Shown here one piece after another: positions 39,772 through 49,108 of a stretch of 55,670 nucleotides of DNA. Source of the DNA: Sphingobium amiense (lineage in GTDB: Bacteria > Pseudomonadota > Alphaproteobacteria > Sphingomonadales > Sphingomonadaceae); NCBI RefSeq assembly GCF_003967075.1, contig NZ_AP018667.1:1-55670 (forward strand), given 5' to 3'. The notes beneath the pieces were generated by a model. That model was given only the letters and a program-made list of their open reading frames with translations. It did no database searches and was not told the DNA's origin. How positions within the stretch are numbered: position 1 is the stretch's first letter; the number at the start of each line of letters is the position of its first letter. The translations under genes were made by a program, and so were the position numbers.

Positions 39772-40362
39772 TTATGCCTCGGATGAAGTATGGGGGGTGG
39801 ACCGCAGGCCCGGGACCATCCGTCCCAAAACGCCGTCGCGGGAGATGAACTGGTGCTTCAACGCGGCGCCGATGTGCATCACAATCAGGGCAGTGCCGCC
39901 AAAGGCGAAATACATGTGAATGCTCCCGCCGACCTTCTCGACAGCCTGCTTGGCGTTGATCGGAAGGTCATGGAGAAGGCCGATGTGTGGCCACGGGATC
40001 GTGTGCCAAAGCAGTGTTGGAATATTCCAAGGGCTGACAGACACGACAGCCCATCCCGTCAGGGGCAGACCGATCATCAAACCGTAAAACGCCCAGTGCG
40101 TCACATGGGCGGCTGCCACTTCCCAGCCCTTCATTCCCGCCGGCAGCGGCGGGACCGGATTGAGCATCCGCCAAACCAGACGAACGATGCTGAGAACCAG
40201 CACGGTAATACCCACGGACTTGTGGAGCTGGAACATGTCGAACTGCGCAAGGCCCTTCAGGAAGCCCATGCGCCAACCCAGGAACAGGTTCGCAATGATG
40301 AGGGCGGCAATGCTCCAATGCAGAAGCATCGCTACCGCAGAATAGCGGGTGCGTTGACGCAT
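39772..40362 (-). CDS. Cytochrome b561-type membrane protein
   Basis: 196 residues from the ATG at 40362 (MRQRTRYSAVAMLLHWSIAA). Four membrane helices and conserved His in MLLHWS, FQLHKS, HVTHWAFYG and LIVMHIGAALKH fit di-heme b561 (YodB/CybB). Such proteins pass electrons between quinol and periplasmic acceptors. Before the IS6100 inversion it lay directly after the second yceI gene. Confidence 0.88.
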   Translation of the reverse strand: MRQRTRYSAVAMLLHWSIAALIIANLFLGWRMGFLKGLAQFDMFQLHKSVGITVLVLSIVRLVWRMLNPVPPLPAGMKGWEVAAAHVTHWAFYGLMIGLPLTGWAVVSVSPWNIPTLLWHTIPWPHIGLLHDLPINAKQAVEKVGGSIHMYFAFGGTALIVMHIGAALKHQFISRDGVLGRMVPGLRSTPHTSSEA

Positions 40363-40379
40363 GATAATGTCCTGAAAAA

Positions 40380-40414
40380 GTGTGATGCCCGCTCCGGAGA
40401 GACGGGCATCACAC
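40380..40414 (-). terminator. Hairpin between the yceI remnant and cytochrome b gene
   Basis: Perfect 12-bp arms GTGTGATGCCCG (40380-40391) and complement (40403-40414). In the pre-inversion operon it lay between yceI and the cytochrome gene, so it may attenuate rather than end transcription. Confidence 0.5.
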
Positions 40415-40465
40415 GGGCCGACACGCTCAGCTGAGAGGGGGCGCGAAGAGTGCCGACCTAGAGAA

Positions 40466-40513
40466 TTAATTTGCCTTCTTTTCAAAGGCCGAAGTAATCG
40501 TAATCGTCGTTTC
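40466..40513 (-). pseudogene. 3' end of the second yceI gene, displaced by inversion
   Basis: Sixteen codons' worth of sequence ending TAA (complement of 40466-40468). Its outer 8 bp, GTCGTTTC (40506-40513), is the inverse of GAAACGAC at 48221-48228. Joining the two at this octamer gives SDETT followed by ITITSAFEKKAN and stop, a complete YceI C-terminus. Confidence 0.92.
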
Positions 40514-41393
40514 GGCTCTGTTGCAAAAATCGTGAAGCTTGAGCATGCTTGGCGGAGATTGGACGGACGGAACGATGACGGATTTCAAGTGGCGCCATTT
40601 CCAGGGTGATGTGATCCTGTGGGCGGTGCGCTGGTATTGTCGCTATCCGATCAGCTATCGCGACCTTGAGGAAATGCTGGCGGAACGCGGCATTTCGGTC
40701 GACCATACGACGATCTATCGCTGGGTCCAGTGCTACGCCCCGGAGATGGAGAAGCGGCTGCGCTGGTTCTGGCGGCGTGGCTTTGATCCGAGCTGGCGCC
40801 TGGATGAAACCTACGTCAAGGTGCGGGGCAAGTGGACCTACCTGTACCGGGCAGTCGACAAGCGGGGCGACACGATCGATTTCTACCTGTCGCCGACCCG
40901 CAGCGCCAAGGCAGCGAAGCGGTTCCTGGGCAAGGCCCTGCGAGGCCTGAAGCACTGGGAAAAGCCTGCCACGCTCAATACCGACAAAGCGCCGAGCTAT
41001 GGTGCAGCGATCACCGAATTGAAGCGCGAAGGAAAGCTGGACCGGGAGACGGCCCACCGGCAGGTGAAGTATCTCAATAACGTGATCGAGGCCGATCACG
41101 GAAAGCTCAAGATACTGATCAAGCCGGTGCGCGGTTTCAAATCGATCCCCACGGCCTATGCCACGATCAAGGGATTCGAAGTCATGCGAGCCCTGCGCAA
41201 AGGACAGGCTCGCCCCTGGTGCCTGCAGCCCGGCATCAGGGGCGAGGTGCGCCTTGTGGAGAGAGCTTTTGGCATTGGGCCCTCGGCGCTGACGGAGGCC
41301 ATGGGCATGCTCAACCACCATTTCGCAGCAGCCGCCTGATCGGCGCAGAGCGACAGCCTACCTCTGACTGCCGCCAATCTTTGCAACAGAGCC
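40514..41393. mobile_element. IS6100, first copy
   Basis: 880 bp, the standard IS6100 length, between GGCTCTGTTGCAAA and its inverted copy. Identical transposase to the second copy at 48229-49108, which is in the opposite orientation. Confidence 0.97.
40575..41339 (+). CDS. tnpA: IS6100 transposase
   Basis: 254 residues starting MTDFKWRHFQGDVILWAVRW. DDE residues lie in WRLDETYVKV, LNTDKAPSY and NNVIEADHGKLK. This is the well-known IS6100 transposase found across many hosts. Confidence 0.96.
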   Translation: MTDFKWRHFQGDVILWAVRWYCRYPISYRDLEEMLAERGISVDHTTIYRWVQCYAPEMEKRLRWFWRRGFDPSWRLDETYVKVRGKWTYLYRAVDKRGDTIDFYLSPTRSAKAAKRFLGKALRGLKHWEKPATLNTDKAPSYGAAITELKREGKLDRETAHRQVKYLNNVIEADHGKLKILIKPVRGFKSIPTAYATIKGFEVMRALRKGQARPWCLQPGIRGEVRLVERAFGIGPSALTEAMGMLNHHFAAAA

Positions 41394-42003
41394 CTTCGCG
41401 CAAGGCGGCGTCCTGGGCGCATCGGCGTTTTACAAGGATATCGTCTCGCTGATCCGCAGCGAGATCGTGGTGCAGAGCCTGCCCGTGCAGATCATCCGCG
41501 CCAGCGGAGAAACGTCCACCTCGAACCTCAACTTCAACGTCAGCCGCATCGTCAACGGCAGCGGCGTGACGGTGAAGGGGTTCGAACTGTTCTACCAGCA
41601 GGCGTTCACGTTCCTCCCCGCACCGTTCGACGGACTGGGGGCGTCCGCCAACTACACCTTCATCGACAATTCCGACCCCGAGCAGCTGACGGCTGCCTCA
41701 CGCAACAACTTCAACCTGACCGCCTATTACGAGAAGGGGCCGGCCGGCGTCCGGCTGTCCTATGCATGGCGCGGCGGCTTCCTGCTGTCGCCCTCGTCCG
41801 CGCAGGCGATGGGCACCCGCTCGCTCGCCTATGGAACGCTGGACGGCAGCGCGAGCCTGAAGATCACCGACAATGCATCGCTTACCCTCGAAGGGGTTAA
41901 CCTGCTCAATGCGGCGCAATTGACGCAGTTCACCAGCGGATTGCCGTCAGCCTATGTCGATGCCGGACGACGCATCCTTTTTGGGGCGCGCTTCTCGTTC
42001 TAA
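41394..42003 (+). pseudogene. TonB-dependent receptor, C-terminal barrel remnant
   Basis: About 203 codons are open from the IS6100 border: GVLGASAFYKDIVSLI, then GVTVKGFELFYQQAFTFLP, and the end RRILFGARFSF with terminal Phe. The plug and most of the barrel are missing. It is not the same receptor as the tip at 21855-21995. Confidence 0.85.
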
Positions 42004-42012
42004 CTCGGACCT

Positions 42013-42048
42013 ATGAGCCTCGCAACCCTGACACGCTACGAGGCTCAT
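42013..42048 (+). terminator. Hairpin after the TonB receptor remnant
   Basis: Perfect 10-bp arms ATGAGCCTCG (42013-42022) and complement (42039-42048), nine bases after the stop. Confidence 0.5.
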
Positions 42049-42319
42049 CGTCGTGTGCCAGAAGCCCATCAGACCAGCTCTCCTCCTGAGGGCAAGCTTC
42101 CGGCATACGACTTAGGATCTTGGTTTTTATTTCAAAACTACATCGTTTCTTGAGAGACTAATCTACTCGCGTTGGGTCGATCACGTGTCCATGCGGGCCA
42201 AACCTTTTGCCACAGGCTCCGTAAATCGTTGATCAGCGTAGGTCTGAAAGACGCTCTTCCATATCGCTGAAGATTAATAACCGCAGCTGGCGGGGTGCCA
42301 AATGGCGGATTTAGCCCGG
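42049..42319. other. Interval between the receptor remnant and IS1380
   Basis: 271 bp, AT-richer than the surroundings. No gene or clear signal seen. Confidence 0.35.
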
Positions 42320-43955
42320 CCTATTCATGAGACTGCTCCTCGGGGGCGGTCCGCCTAGATCTGTCGGTGGCCGCGTGACCTGGGCGAGCGGCTTGGCCGG
42401 CGTTTTTCAGCGCGGCAGGAGCAATGGGCTTTTCGAGGTTGATGGACTGGGGCTCGGGGATTCGGCGGCACAGCCGCGCTGGCTATGTGGGTGCTGGTCT
42501 GAGGCTGATGGCGATGGCTCTGAACACGCTGGCATCCGGGCAGGCTGACGCGAAGGCGACGCGGATGCGAGTGGCGGTTTCTATGACGCGGGCAGCGACC
42601 TTGAGCAGCCGCAGGCGCAGCGTTGCGAACTCGGCGGCGGCGAGTGCGGTGGCTTTTGGGATTTCCTGCTGGATGCGCCACAGGAGCCAGTAGGCGGCGG
42701 TGTGCAGGATGAGGCGCATCTGATTGGCGTTTGCAGAGCGGCACGAGGTGCGATCGCTGGCGAGCTGAGTTTTGTGGCGCTTGATCAGGTTCTCGGCGTT
42801 GCCGCGAGCGCAGTAGAGCGTGTCGTAGATGTGCTCGGCCGAGCCTTTGGCCAGCGAGGTGACGACATAGCGGATGTCCATGCCCATTGTGCTGGCCTCG
42901 ATCCGGGCGACGACGCGGCGCTGGCAGTTCCAGCTCTTCGCGCCGTAGCTGGTCTCAGCATAGGTGCGCAGGACCGGATATTGGCGCTGAGCTCGCTTGA
43001 CCGCGCAGGCATCGGCGACAGCGACGATGACCGGATCGCCACGCAGCGCGGCGTTGGTCGGCAGGCCGAAGACGTAATCGACGCTGGCCGCCTCGCAGAA
43101 GGCCATGACCTCGGGCCGGCCATAGTGCCCGTCGCCGCGGATGGTGATGTGCGTTTCCGGCCAGTTTCGGCGGATGTGACGCACCAGGCGCCGGATGTGG
43201 CCAGCAGCTTCGACACCCGACGGTGTCTTGCCGGTGCGCAGCAGCATCGCCACCGGCCGGCCGGTGGCGGTGTCGTAGACATGGATCGGCAGGAAACAGC
43301 GCTCGCCATGATGCCCGTTCCAGAACGACAACTGCTGATAACCGTGCACGACATCGCAGGTATCATCGATATCCAGCGTCACCGCCGCGGGCGGGGCGGG
43401 ATAGCTGGCGCAGTAGATGTCGATCATCGCGGCCATCATTCTGGCCAGTTCGCGCGTAGTCGGTGCGTTCTCCCACCGGCTCATCGTCGGCTGACTGGCC
43501 AGCCCCGCACCCGATCCCGGCAGCTTGCCCAGCGCCAGCCGGAAGCCCGGATCGTCGCGCAGGGCGTCGAGGTCATCGGCGTCCTCGTAGCCGCAGGCGA
43601 TCGCGAACACGCGGGCGCGCAGGATATCGTCGAGGCGATGAACCACCCGCGCAGGATCGCGCCAGTCGGCAATGCAAGCCGCAAGCCGCTGGCAAATCCC
43701 CATCGTGCGCTCGGCCTGCGCCAGGAGTAGGACACCGCCGTCCGATGTCAGCCGGCCACCGTCGAAAGCGGCTGTGACTTTCTTGCGCCCGGCCGCTGGG
43801 AATCGGAATGTGCTTGCGATATCGTCATTCATGGCGGGTGTGGCCTGTGGCATTTTCTGCCCTGCGGCAGGTTCGGCTTCGACACCCAGTTCCTAATTCA
43901 GATCAGAGGCTTATGCCACTCCCGCCAAACCACCAGATCCCGTCTGGTGAATAGG
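42320..43955. mobile_element. IS1380-family insertion sequence
   Basis: Ends CCTATTCA (42320) and its inverted copy TGAATAGG (ending 43955), with one transposase gene. The 4-bp flanks (CCGG and ACGG) do not match exactly. The inner right end holds the dyad CACCAGA/TCTGGTG. Confidence 0.82.
42483..43853 (-). CDS. tnpA: IS1380-family transposase
   Basis: 456 residues (MNDDIAS at 43832 is an alternative start). Family features: FDGGRLTSDGGVLLLAQAER, VTLDIDDTCDVVHGYQ, ITIRGDGHYGRPEVMAFCE and YCARGNAENLIKRHK. The acidic residues of these motifs form the catalytic triad. Complete length for IS1380. Confidence 0.93.
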   Translation of the reverse strand: MPQATPAMNDDIASTFRFPAAGRKKVTAAFDGGRLTSDGGVLLLAQAERTMGICQRLAACIADWRDPARVVHRLDDILRARVFAIACGYEDADDLDALRDDPGFRLALGKLPGSGAGLASQPTMSRWENAPTTRELARMMAAMIDIYCASYPAPPAAVTLDIDDTCDVVHGYQQLSFWNGHHGERCFLPIHVYDTATGRPVAMLLRTGKTPSGVEAAGHIRRLVRHIRRNWPETHITIRGDGHYGRPEVMAFCEAASVDYVFGLPTNAALRGDPVIVAVADACAVKRAQRQYPVLRTYAETSYGAKSWNCQRRVVARIEASTMGMDIRYVVTSLAKGSAEHIYDTLYCARGNAENLIKRHKTQLASDRTSCRSANANQMRLILHTAAYWLLWRIQQEIPKATALAAAEFATLRLRLLKVAARVIETATRIRVAFASACPDASVFRAIAISLRPAPT

Positions 43956-44175
43956 ACGGGTTAGGAGCGGACCAAGACTGCAGGGACGGCCGAACTGGGC
44001 GCGTCACCGACCGGCAGCTGTCAAACTTGCGAGGGACCGGTTTCGGCGCAAGCCGTCATTCCGGCGCCCGTGCTGGAATGACTTAAACTGGTCGGCAAAA
44101 GCCTCAAAGCCTTTCGTCCACATCCTCGGCGGCTAGCGTTCTTCAAATGGCCAATTTGGCCATAGGAGAAAGACC
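43956..44175 (+). promoter_or_regulatory. Upstream region of the integrase gene
   Basis: 220 bp. An inverted pair TGGCCAA/TTGGCCA with a one-base spacer lies around 44147-44161, next to the ribosome site AGGAGAAAG, and could be an operator. Confidence 0.35.
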
Positions 44176-44808
44176 ATGGAGATGCCTGAAACCGAACTCA
44201 CCGCCGCCAAGCGTCCGGTCTGGAATGCCGGAAGGACCGTAGGTGCAAAGCGGGCTCTGAAGCCAAAGCAGATCTGGGAGATCCGCTTCTACCTTAATCA
44301 GCGCCGCCGCCTGCGAGATCGGGCGCTGTTCGATCTGGCGATCGATAGCAAGCTTCGCGGCTGCGACCTGGTGCAGATGAAGATCGGCGACATTGTCAGC
44401 GGCGGACAGATCCGGACGCGAGCAATCGTGATGCAGCAGAAAACGGGAAGACCCGTTCAGTTCGAGTTACTGCCGGACGCTCGGGCGAGCCTGTTGGCCT
44501 GGCTGGATCGGCGCGGGGGCACGGTAGATGATTATGTCTTTCCCAGCAGGGTTGATCATAATGGGCATCTCAGCACTCGCCAGTATGCGCGGCTTGTCGA
44601 CGAATGGGTAACAGGTGTTGGTCTCATGCGAAATGAATATGGCACGCATTCACTTCGCCGAACGAAGGCATCGATAATCTATAGGGCCACCGGCAACCTT
44701 CGCGCCGTTCAGATCCTGCTCGGCCATAGCAAGATCGAAAATACGGTACGCTACCTCGGAATCGACGTGGAGGATGCTCTTGCCCTCGCCGAAAATACGG
44801 AGATCTGA
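44176..44808 (+). CDS. Short tyrosine recombinase
   Basis: 210 residues. All catalytic residues are present: Arg61 (SKLRGCDL), Lys89 (QQKTGRP), His158 and Arg161 (THSLRRTK), His184 (LLGHSKIE) and Tyr193 (TVRYLG). It consists almost only of the catalytic domain; the usual N-terminal core-binding domain is missing or very small. No attachment site was recognised. Confidence 0.9.
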   Translation: MEMPETELTAAKRPVWNAGRTVGAKRALKPKQIWEIRFYLNQRRRLRDRALFDLAIDSKLRGCDLVQMKIGDIVSGGQIRTRAIVMQQKTGRPVQFELLPDARASLLAWLDRRGGTVDDYVFPSRVDHNGHLSTRQYARLVDEWVTGVGLMRNEYGTHSLRRTKASIIYRATGNLRAVQILLGHSKIENTVRYLGIDVEDALALAENTEI

Positions 44809-44815
44809 ACCCGAT

Positions 44816-44852
44816 GGCGCCCGTTTCCGGTAGAGAGCCGGACACGGGCGCC
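44816..44852 (+). terminator. Terminator-like hairpin after the integrase gene
   Basis: Outer 9-bp arms GGCGCCCGT/ACGGGCGCC with an inner TCCGG/CCGGA extension, eight bases after the stop. Confidence 0.6.
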
Positions 44853-44861
44853 TGGGACATA

Positions 44862-45430
44862 TCCGCCATCCCCGCATACTTCGACGAACGGCAGGTTCAT
44901 CCGAAAGCTGTCATTCCACACCGAGTTTGGCGACCGAGGGGGCTCGGTACTCGCATTGTCGTCTAGTCGGCCGTTTCACAACCAATGGATTTCCTGAAAA
45001 GGCTGACCATTGAGCCAGAGCTGATAAATCGGTCATTATCGAACCGGCGCACGAGGTCGTACTCAAGGCAATGACGGTTGTCGTGTTTTAAGCCCATGGC
45101 ATGCACGCGGCGGTGACCGCAATCGGTACCGAGCTCCGCGTTAACCGGCAGGCGCACGGGATGCTTACGCAGGAGCGTCTCGGCTCGGGCCCAGTATTGA
45201 CCGGCTTTTGTCAGTACCCTTGTGTGCATGCTGCGCGAGCCAAGCAGGTGCAACTCAACCATCCGTTCTTCATATGGAAGACGGGCCTGCGAGGATGGCT
45301 ACACCATAAACAAGGTCTTTTCAGACATAGCTTTGAGCAAATTATACAGGACGCGTCCCTGTGCTTCCTTCAGGCGCCAGATGAAATCCGATCGGCGACC
45401 TGTACCCTTTTCAAAGTGAGGTTTGTAACT
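44862..45430. other. Interval with no supported gene
   Basis: 569 bp. The minus strand at 44963-45262 has an open frame with a faint LysR-like stretch (TRVLTKAGQYWARAETLL) but no intact HTH and no domain after it. It may be a decayed regulator of the neighbouring redox genes. Confidence 0.35.
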
Positions 45431-45733
45431 ATGGGAACTTTTGTGTTCGAAGCACTTGATCGCCCCGGGATGGAAGCACGACGCCTGCAAGCGCGCGACC
45501 TTCATCGTGCTTATATCCGAAACACTCCGACGGGTATGCGGTGCGTTCTGGGTGGCCCGCTACGAGAAAGGGCTGACGGTCCGATGCACGGAACGCTATT
45601 GGTCTTCGAAGCCGACAACGCCGATGATGTGCGTACCTTCATGGCCAACGATCCGTATCAGCTGGCCGACCTGTTCGAGATGGTCACTGTTTGGGAATGG
45701 TCATTGGGTCTGGGGCATATCGTCGTCGGATAA
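45431..45733 (+). CDS. YciI-family protein
   Basis: 100 residues from the ATG at 45431. The ferredoxin-like YciI pattern is seen in ARDLHRAYIRN, VLGGPLRERADGPMHGTLLVFEA and FMANDPYQLADLFEMVTVWEW. The conserved His-Asp pair is present. Family members are small dimers of unclear activity often linked to quinone or aromatic metabolism. It is convergent with pirin. Confidence 0.85.
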   Translation: MGTFVFEALDRPGMEARRLQARDLHRAYIRNTPTGMRCVLGGPLRERADGPMHGTLLVFEADNADDVRTFMANDPYQLADLFEMVTVWEWSLGLGHIVVG

Positions 45734-45738
45734 AGTTC

Positions 45739-45773
45739 CCACGAAGGCAGGTACATGATGCCTGCCTTCGTGG
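45739..45773. terminator. Bidirectional terminator between the yciI-like and pirin genes
   Basis: Perfect 13-bp arms CCACGAAGGCAGG (45739-45751) and complement (45761-45773), 9-base loop, between convergent stops. Confidence 0.7.
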
Positions 45774-45797
45774 TGAGATTGATGTTTCGTGGGCGCG

Positions 45798-46697
45798 TCA
45801 AACGGATGGGAGCGGGATGAAATCTGTCTCGTCGGGAACCCGTGCGAAGCGATCGTGTCGCCAGTCTTCTTTCGCCTGTTCAATACGGTCCGGTCGGGAG
45901 GAAACCAGGTTCCAGTAGACATGACGCTCCTCCGGGAAGGGCTCTCCGCCGATCAGCATGACTCCGGTCTGCCCCGAAGCCCGAATGATGACCTCGGCAT
46001 GCGGCTTCAAGACCACGAGTTGCCCTGCCCCGAACGATCCGGTCTGCCCCACCACTTCAATTGCCCCGCTTACGACGTAGAATGCCCGCTCGATGTGCTC
46101 ATCGTTGGCCTTGTAACGGGCGCCGTGCTGTAGCTGTATTTCGGCATAGACAAGGTCTGAGAACGTCTTCACCGGGGACTGAAGACCTTCAGACTGACCC
46201 GCTATCAGCGTGAAGCGGACGCCGCCCTCGTCCTCGATCGGGATTTCCTGCGCCTTGAAATGATCGAAAGACGGGGCGGTTTCCTCGTCTGCGGTCGGCA
46301 GCGCTATCCAGACCTGCAAACCGGACAACACGCTGTCGCTCTTACGGGTGTCGAGATCGGTGCGCTCTGAGTGAACGATGCCGCGCCCTGCCGTCATCCA
46401 GTTGATTTCGCCGGGGCGGATCGTTTGGTGAATGCCAAGGCTGTCGCGATGAACTATCTCACCTTCGAGCAGGTACGTGAGCGTGGAGAGACCGATGTGT
46501 GGGTGCGGTCGGACATCCAGACCTTGTCCGCCGCGAAACGCCACAGGCCCCATCTCGTCGAAAAAAATAAACGGCCCGACCATCTGGCGTTGCGGTGAGG
46601 GAAGCGCTCGGCGGACGAAGAAGCCATCTCCCAAATCGCGAGAATTCGGCACGACAACCGTGTCGACGCCTTCGGACGGGTGAGTGAGAGTGGACAT
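45798..46697 (-). CDS. Pirin-family protein
   Basis: 299 residues from the ATG at 46697. Bicupin. The N-terminal metal motif is VRPHPHIGLSTLTYLLEGEI with His-His plus later His, then GEINWMTAGRGIVHSE. The C-terminal cupin is KANDEHIERAFYVVSGAIEV. Bacterial pirins often have quercetinase or redox-sensor roles. It is divergent from wrbA across a 302-bp gap. Confidence 0.92.
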   Translation of the reverse strand: MSTLTHPSEGVDTVVVPNSRDLGDGFFVRRALPSPQRQMVGPFIFFDEMGPVAFRGGQGLDVRPHPHIGLSTLTYLLEGEIVHRDSLGIHQTIRPGEINWMTAGRGIVHSERTDLDTRKSDSVLSGLQVWIALPTADEETAPSFDHFKAQEIPIEDEGGVRFTLIAGQSEGLQSPVKTFSDLVYAEIQLQHGARYKANDEHIERAFYVVSGAIEVVGQTGSFGAGQLVVLKPHAEVIIRASGQTGVMLIGGEPFPEERHVYWNLVSSRPDRIEQAKEDWRHDRFARVPDETDFIPLPSV

Positions 46698-46999
46698 AAC
46701 GCATCTTCCTGAGATCTGATTGTACACGCCTCGGATCGACCGATCCCTCGAGCTGTGCGGGTCTTTTTTATCGCCACGCCAGCATCCTGTTTAGAAGGAT
46801 AAATCCATAGCGTTCATTCGACAAAATCGAAAAGAGGCAGAACGATCGTCCGGATCCACGATAGCCCACATCGAGCGAAGTGCGAGCCGGACATTTCGAC
46901 TTTCTCGAACAAAAGCTTCCAACTTATGCGGGTGCCTGAACAAGCCAATCACTGCCAAAACGGCATTACCAACTCATCACAGCTTGCAGGAGCGTAGAT
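46698..46999. promoter_or_regulatory. Divergent promoter region of the pirin and wrbA genes
   Basis: 302 bp between divergent starts, presumed to hold both promoters and a shared operator. CAGGAGCG serves as the wrbA ribosome site. No convincing operator dyad was found. Confidence 0.4.
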
Positions 47000-47599
47000 A
47001 TGGCGAAGGTTCTTGTTCTCTACTACTCGACGTACGGACACATCGAGACGATGGCGCAGGCCGTTGCCGAAGGTGCGCGATCCGCAGGAGCAGAAGTCGA
47101 CATCAAGCGCGTTCCTGAAACTGTGCCAGACGGTGTTGCCCGCGACAATCACTTTAAGCTCGACCAGACTGCGCCCATCGCAAGTGTTGCCGATCTCGAG
47201 AACTACGATGCCATCATCATCGGCACCGGCACCCGTTTCGGGCGCCTTTCCTCGCAGATGGCGGCATTCCTTGACCAGGCCGGCGGTCTGTGGGCACGCG
47301 GCGCACTGAATGGAAAGGTCGGCGCAGCGTTCACCTCGACCGCGACGCAGCATGGCGGCCAGGAAACAACTCTTTTCTCGCTGATCACCAACCTGCTGCA
47401 CTTCGGCATGGTTGTCGTCGGGCTACCTTACAGCCACCAGGGCCAAATGTCGCTTGACGAGATCGTCGGCGGCGCTCCGTATGGCGCCACCACCATCGCC
47501 GGGGGCGACGGCAGCCGGCAACCCAGCAAAATCGAGCTGGATGGTGCACGCCACCAGGGCGAGATCGTCGCAAAGACTGCCGCGAAACTCTTCGCGTAA
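47000..47599 (+). CDS. wrbA: NAD(P)H:quinone oxidoreductase WrbA
   Basis: 199 residues, flavodoxin-like. FMN site [20 protein letters not shown], then [19 protein letters not shown] and [15 protein letters not shown], all WrbA signatures. It makes a two-electron quinone reduction that avoids semiquinone radicals. On a plasmid for hydroquinone breakdown this could limit benzoquinone stress (inference). Confidence 0.95.
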   Translation: MAKVLVLYYSTYGHIETMAQAVAEGARSAGAEVDIKRVPETVPDGVARDNHFKLDQTAPIASVADLENYDAIIIGTGTRFGRLSSQMAAFLDQAGGLWARGALNGKVGAAFTSTATQHGGQETTLFSLITNLLHFGMVVVGLPYSHQGQMSLDEIVGGAPYGATTIAGGDGSRQPSKIELDGARHQGEIVAKTAAKLFA

Positions 47600-47607
47600 T
47601 ACGAAAA

Positions 47608-47630
47608 GCGCCGGTCAAGGGGGCCGGCGC
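47608..47630 (+). terminator. Hairpin between wrbA and yceI
   Basis: GCGCCGG/CCGGCGC 7-bp stem with A-rich left and CTTTT right flanks. It is eight bases after the wrbA stop, so a partial terminator before yceI. Confidence 0.6.
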
Positions 47631-47656
47631 ACTTTTCCAACATCGGAGAATACAAA

Positions 47657-48228
47657 ATGAACCGCGTCCTTACGATCGCGGCGAGCGTTGCTGCGTTCGC
47701 GATTTCCCTTCCGGCCGTCGGGCAGGCCAACCAGGACGCTACTGCGGTCCAAGCAGGTGACTATACCGTCGAGAGCACGCACACGCAGGTGCAGTTCTCG
47801 GTGAACCATTTCGGCATCAATGACTTCTACGGCACTTTCCCGGGCGCCAGCGGCAGCCTGTCGATCAACCCGAAGAATCTGGCGGCGGCCAGGCTGGACG
47901 TCACCGTCCCGGTCTCGTCGGTGTCCACTACCAACAAGACGCTCGATGAAGAGCTGGTAAGCGCCGACTGGTTCGATGCTGCCAAGTTCCCGACGATGCA
48001 TTTCGTCTCGACCAAGGTCGTCAAGACCGGTCCAAAGACAGCAACCATTTCCGGCAACCTGACGCTGCATGGCGTGACCAAGCCGGTTACTCTCAACGCG
48101 AGCTTCAACGCCGCGGCGGTCAATCCTCTGAGCAAAGCCTATACACTCGGCTTCAAGGCCTCCGGCAGAATCAAGCGCACGGATTTCGGTGTCAGCAAGT
48201 ACGCACCGCTCGTGAGCGATGAAACGAC
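47657..48228 (+). pseudogene. YceI-family gene, 5' part cut by IS6100 inversion
   Basis: A signal peptide (MNRVLTIAASVAAFAISLPA) and YceI core are present: YTVESTHTQVQFSVNHFG, FDAAKFPTMHFVSTKV and SGNLTLHGVTKPVTL. The native frame stops at GAAACGAC (48221-48228) and then reads into IS6100. The missing 3' end is at 40466-40505 on the minus strand; rejoined, the protein has 203 residues. As it stands it has a foreign tail from the IS. Confidence 0.93.
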
Positions 48229-49108
48229 GGCTCTGTTGCAAAGATTGGCGGCAGTCAGAGGTAGGCTGTCGCTCTGCGCCGATCAGGCGGCTGCTGCGAA
48301 ATGGTGGTTGAGCATGCCCATGGCCTCCGTCAGCGCCGAGGGCCCAATGCCAAAAGCTCTCTCCACAAGGCGCACCTCGCCCCTGATGCCGGGCTGCAGG
48401 CACCAGGGGCGAGCCTGTCCTTTGCGCAGGGCTCGCATGACTTCGAATCCCTTGATCGTGGCATAGGCCGTGGGGATCGATTTGAAACCGCGCACCGGCT
48501 TGATCAGTATCTTGAGCTTTCCGTGATCGGCCTCGATCACGTTATTGAGATACTTCACCTGCCGGTGGGCCGTCTCCCGGTCCAGCTTTCCTTCGCGCTT
48601 CAATTCGGTGATCGCTGCACCATAGCTCGGCGCTTTGTCGGTATTGAGCGTGGCAGGCTTTTCCCAGTGCTTCAGGCCTCGCAGGGCCTTGCCCAGGAAC
48701 CGCTTCGCTGCCTTGGCGCTGCGGGTCGGCGACAGGTAGAAATCGATCGTGTCGCCCCGCTTGTCGACTGCCCGGTACAGGTAGGTCCACTTGCCCCGCA
48801 CCTTGACGTAGGTTTCATCCAGGCGCCAGCTCGGATCAAAGCCACGCCGCCAGAACCAGCGCAGCCGCTTCTCCATCTCCGGGGCGTAGCACTGGACCCA
48901 GCGATAGATCGTCGTATGGTCGACCGAAATGCCGCGTTCCGCCAGCATTTCCTCAAGGTCGCGATAGCTGATCGGATAGCGACAATACCAGCGCACCGCC
49001 CACAGGATCACATCACCCTGGAAATGGCGCCACTTGAAATCCGTCATCGTTCCGTCCGTCCAATCTCCGCCAAGCATGCTCAAGCTTCACGATTTTTGCA
49101 ACAGAGCC
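48229..49108. mobile_element. IS6100, second copy (inverted)
   Basis: 880 bp, opposite orientation to the copy at 40514-41393. The two enclose a 6.8-kb inverted segment. Its left flank GAAACGAC is the reverse complement of the first copy's left flank GTCGTTTC. Its right border cuts a resolvase gene. Confidence 0.97.
48283..49047 (-). CDS. tnpA: IS6100 transposase
   Basis: 254 residues, identical in sequence to the product of 40575-41339. Minus strand. Confidence 0.96.
   Translation of the reverse strand: MTDFKWRHFQGDVILWAVRWYCRYPISYRDLEEMLAERGISVDHTTIYRWVQCYAPEMEKRLRWFWRRGFDPSWRLDETYVKVRGKWTYLYRAVDKRGDTIDFYLSPTRSAKAAKRFLGKALRGLKHWEKPATLNTDKAPSYGAAITELKREGKLDRETAHRQVKYLNNVIEADHGKLKILIKPVRGFKSIPTAYATIKGFEVMRALRKGQARPWCLQPGIRGEVRLVERAFGIGPSALTEAMGMLNHHFAAAA

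Noticed and set aside
44963..45262. Minus-strand frame with a LysR-like stretch (TRVLTKAGQYWARAETLL)
   Set aside because: The HTH before it and the effector domain after it are not recognisable; at most a decayed gene, so not listed as a CDS.
40514..49108. IS6100 pair as a classical composite transposon carrying the redox genes
   Set aside because: The outer flanks are not direct duplications. The inverse octamers show an inversion between the copies rather than joint insertion.
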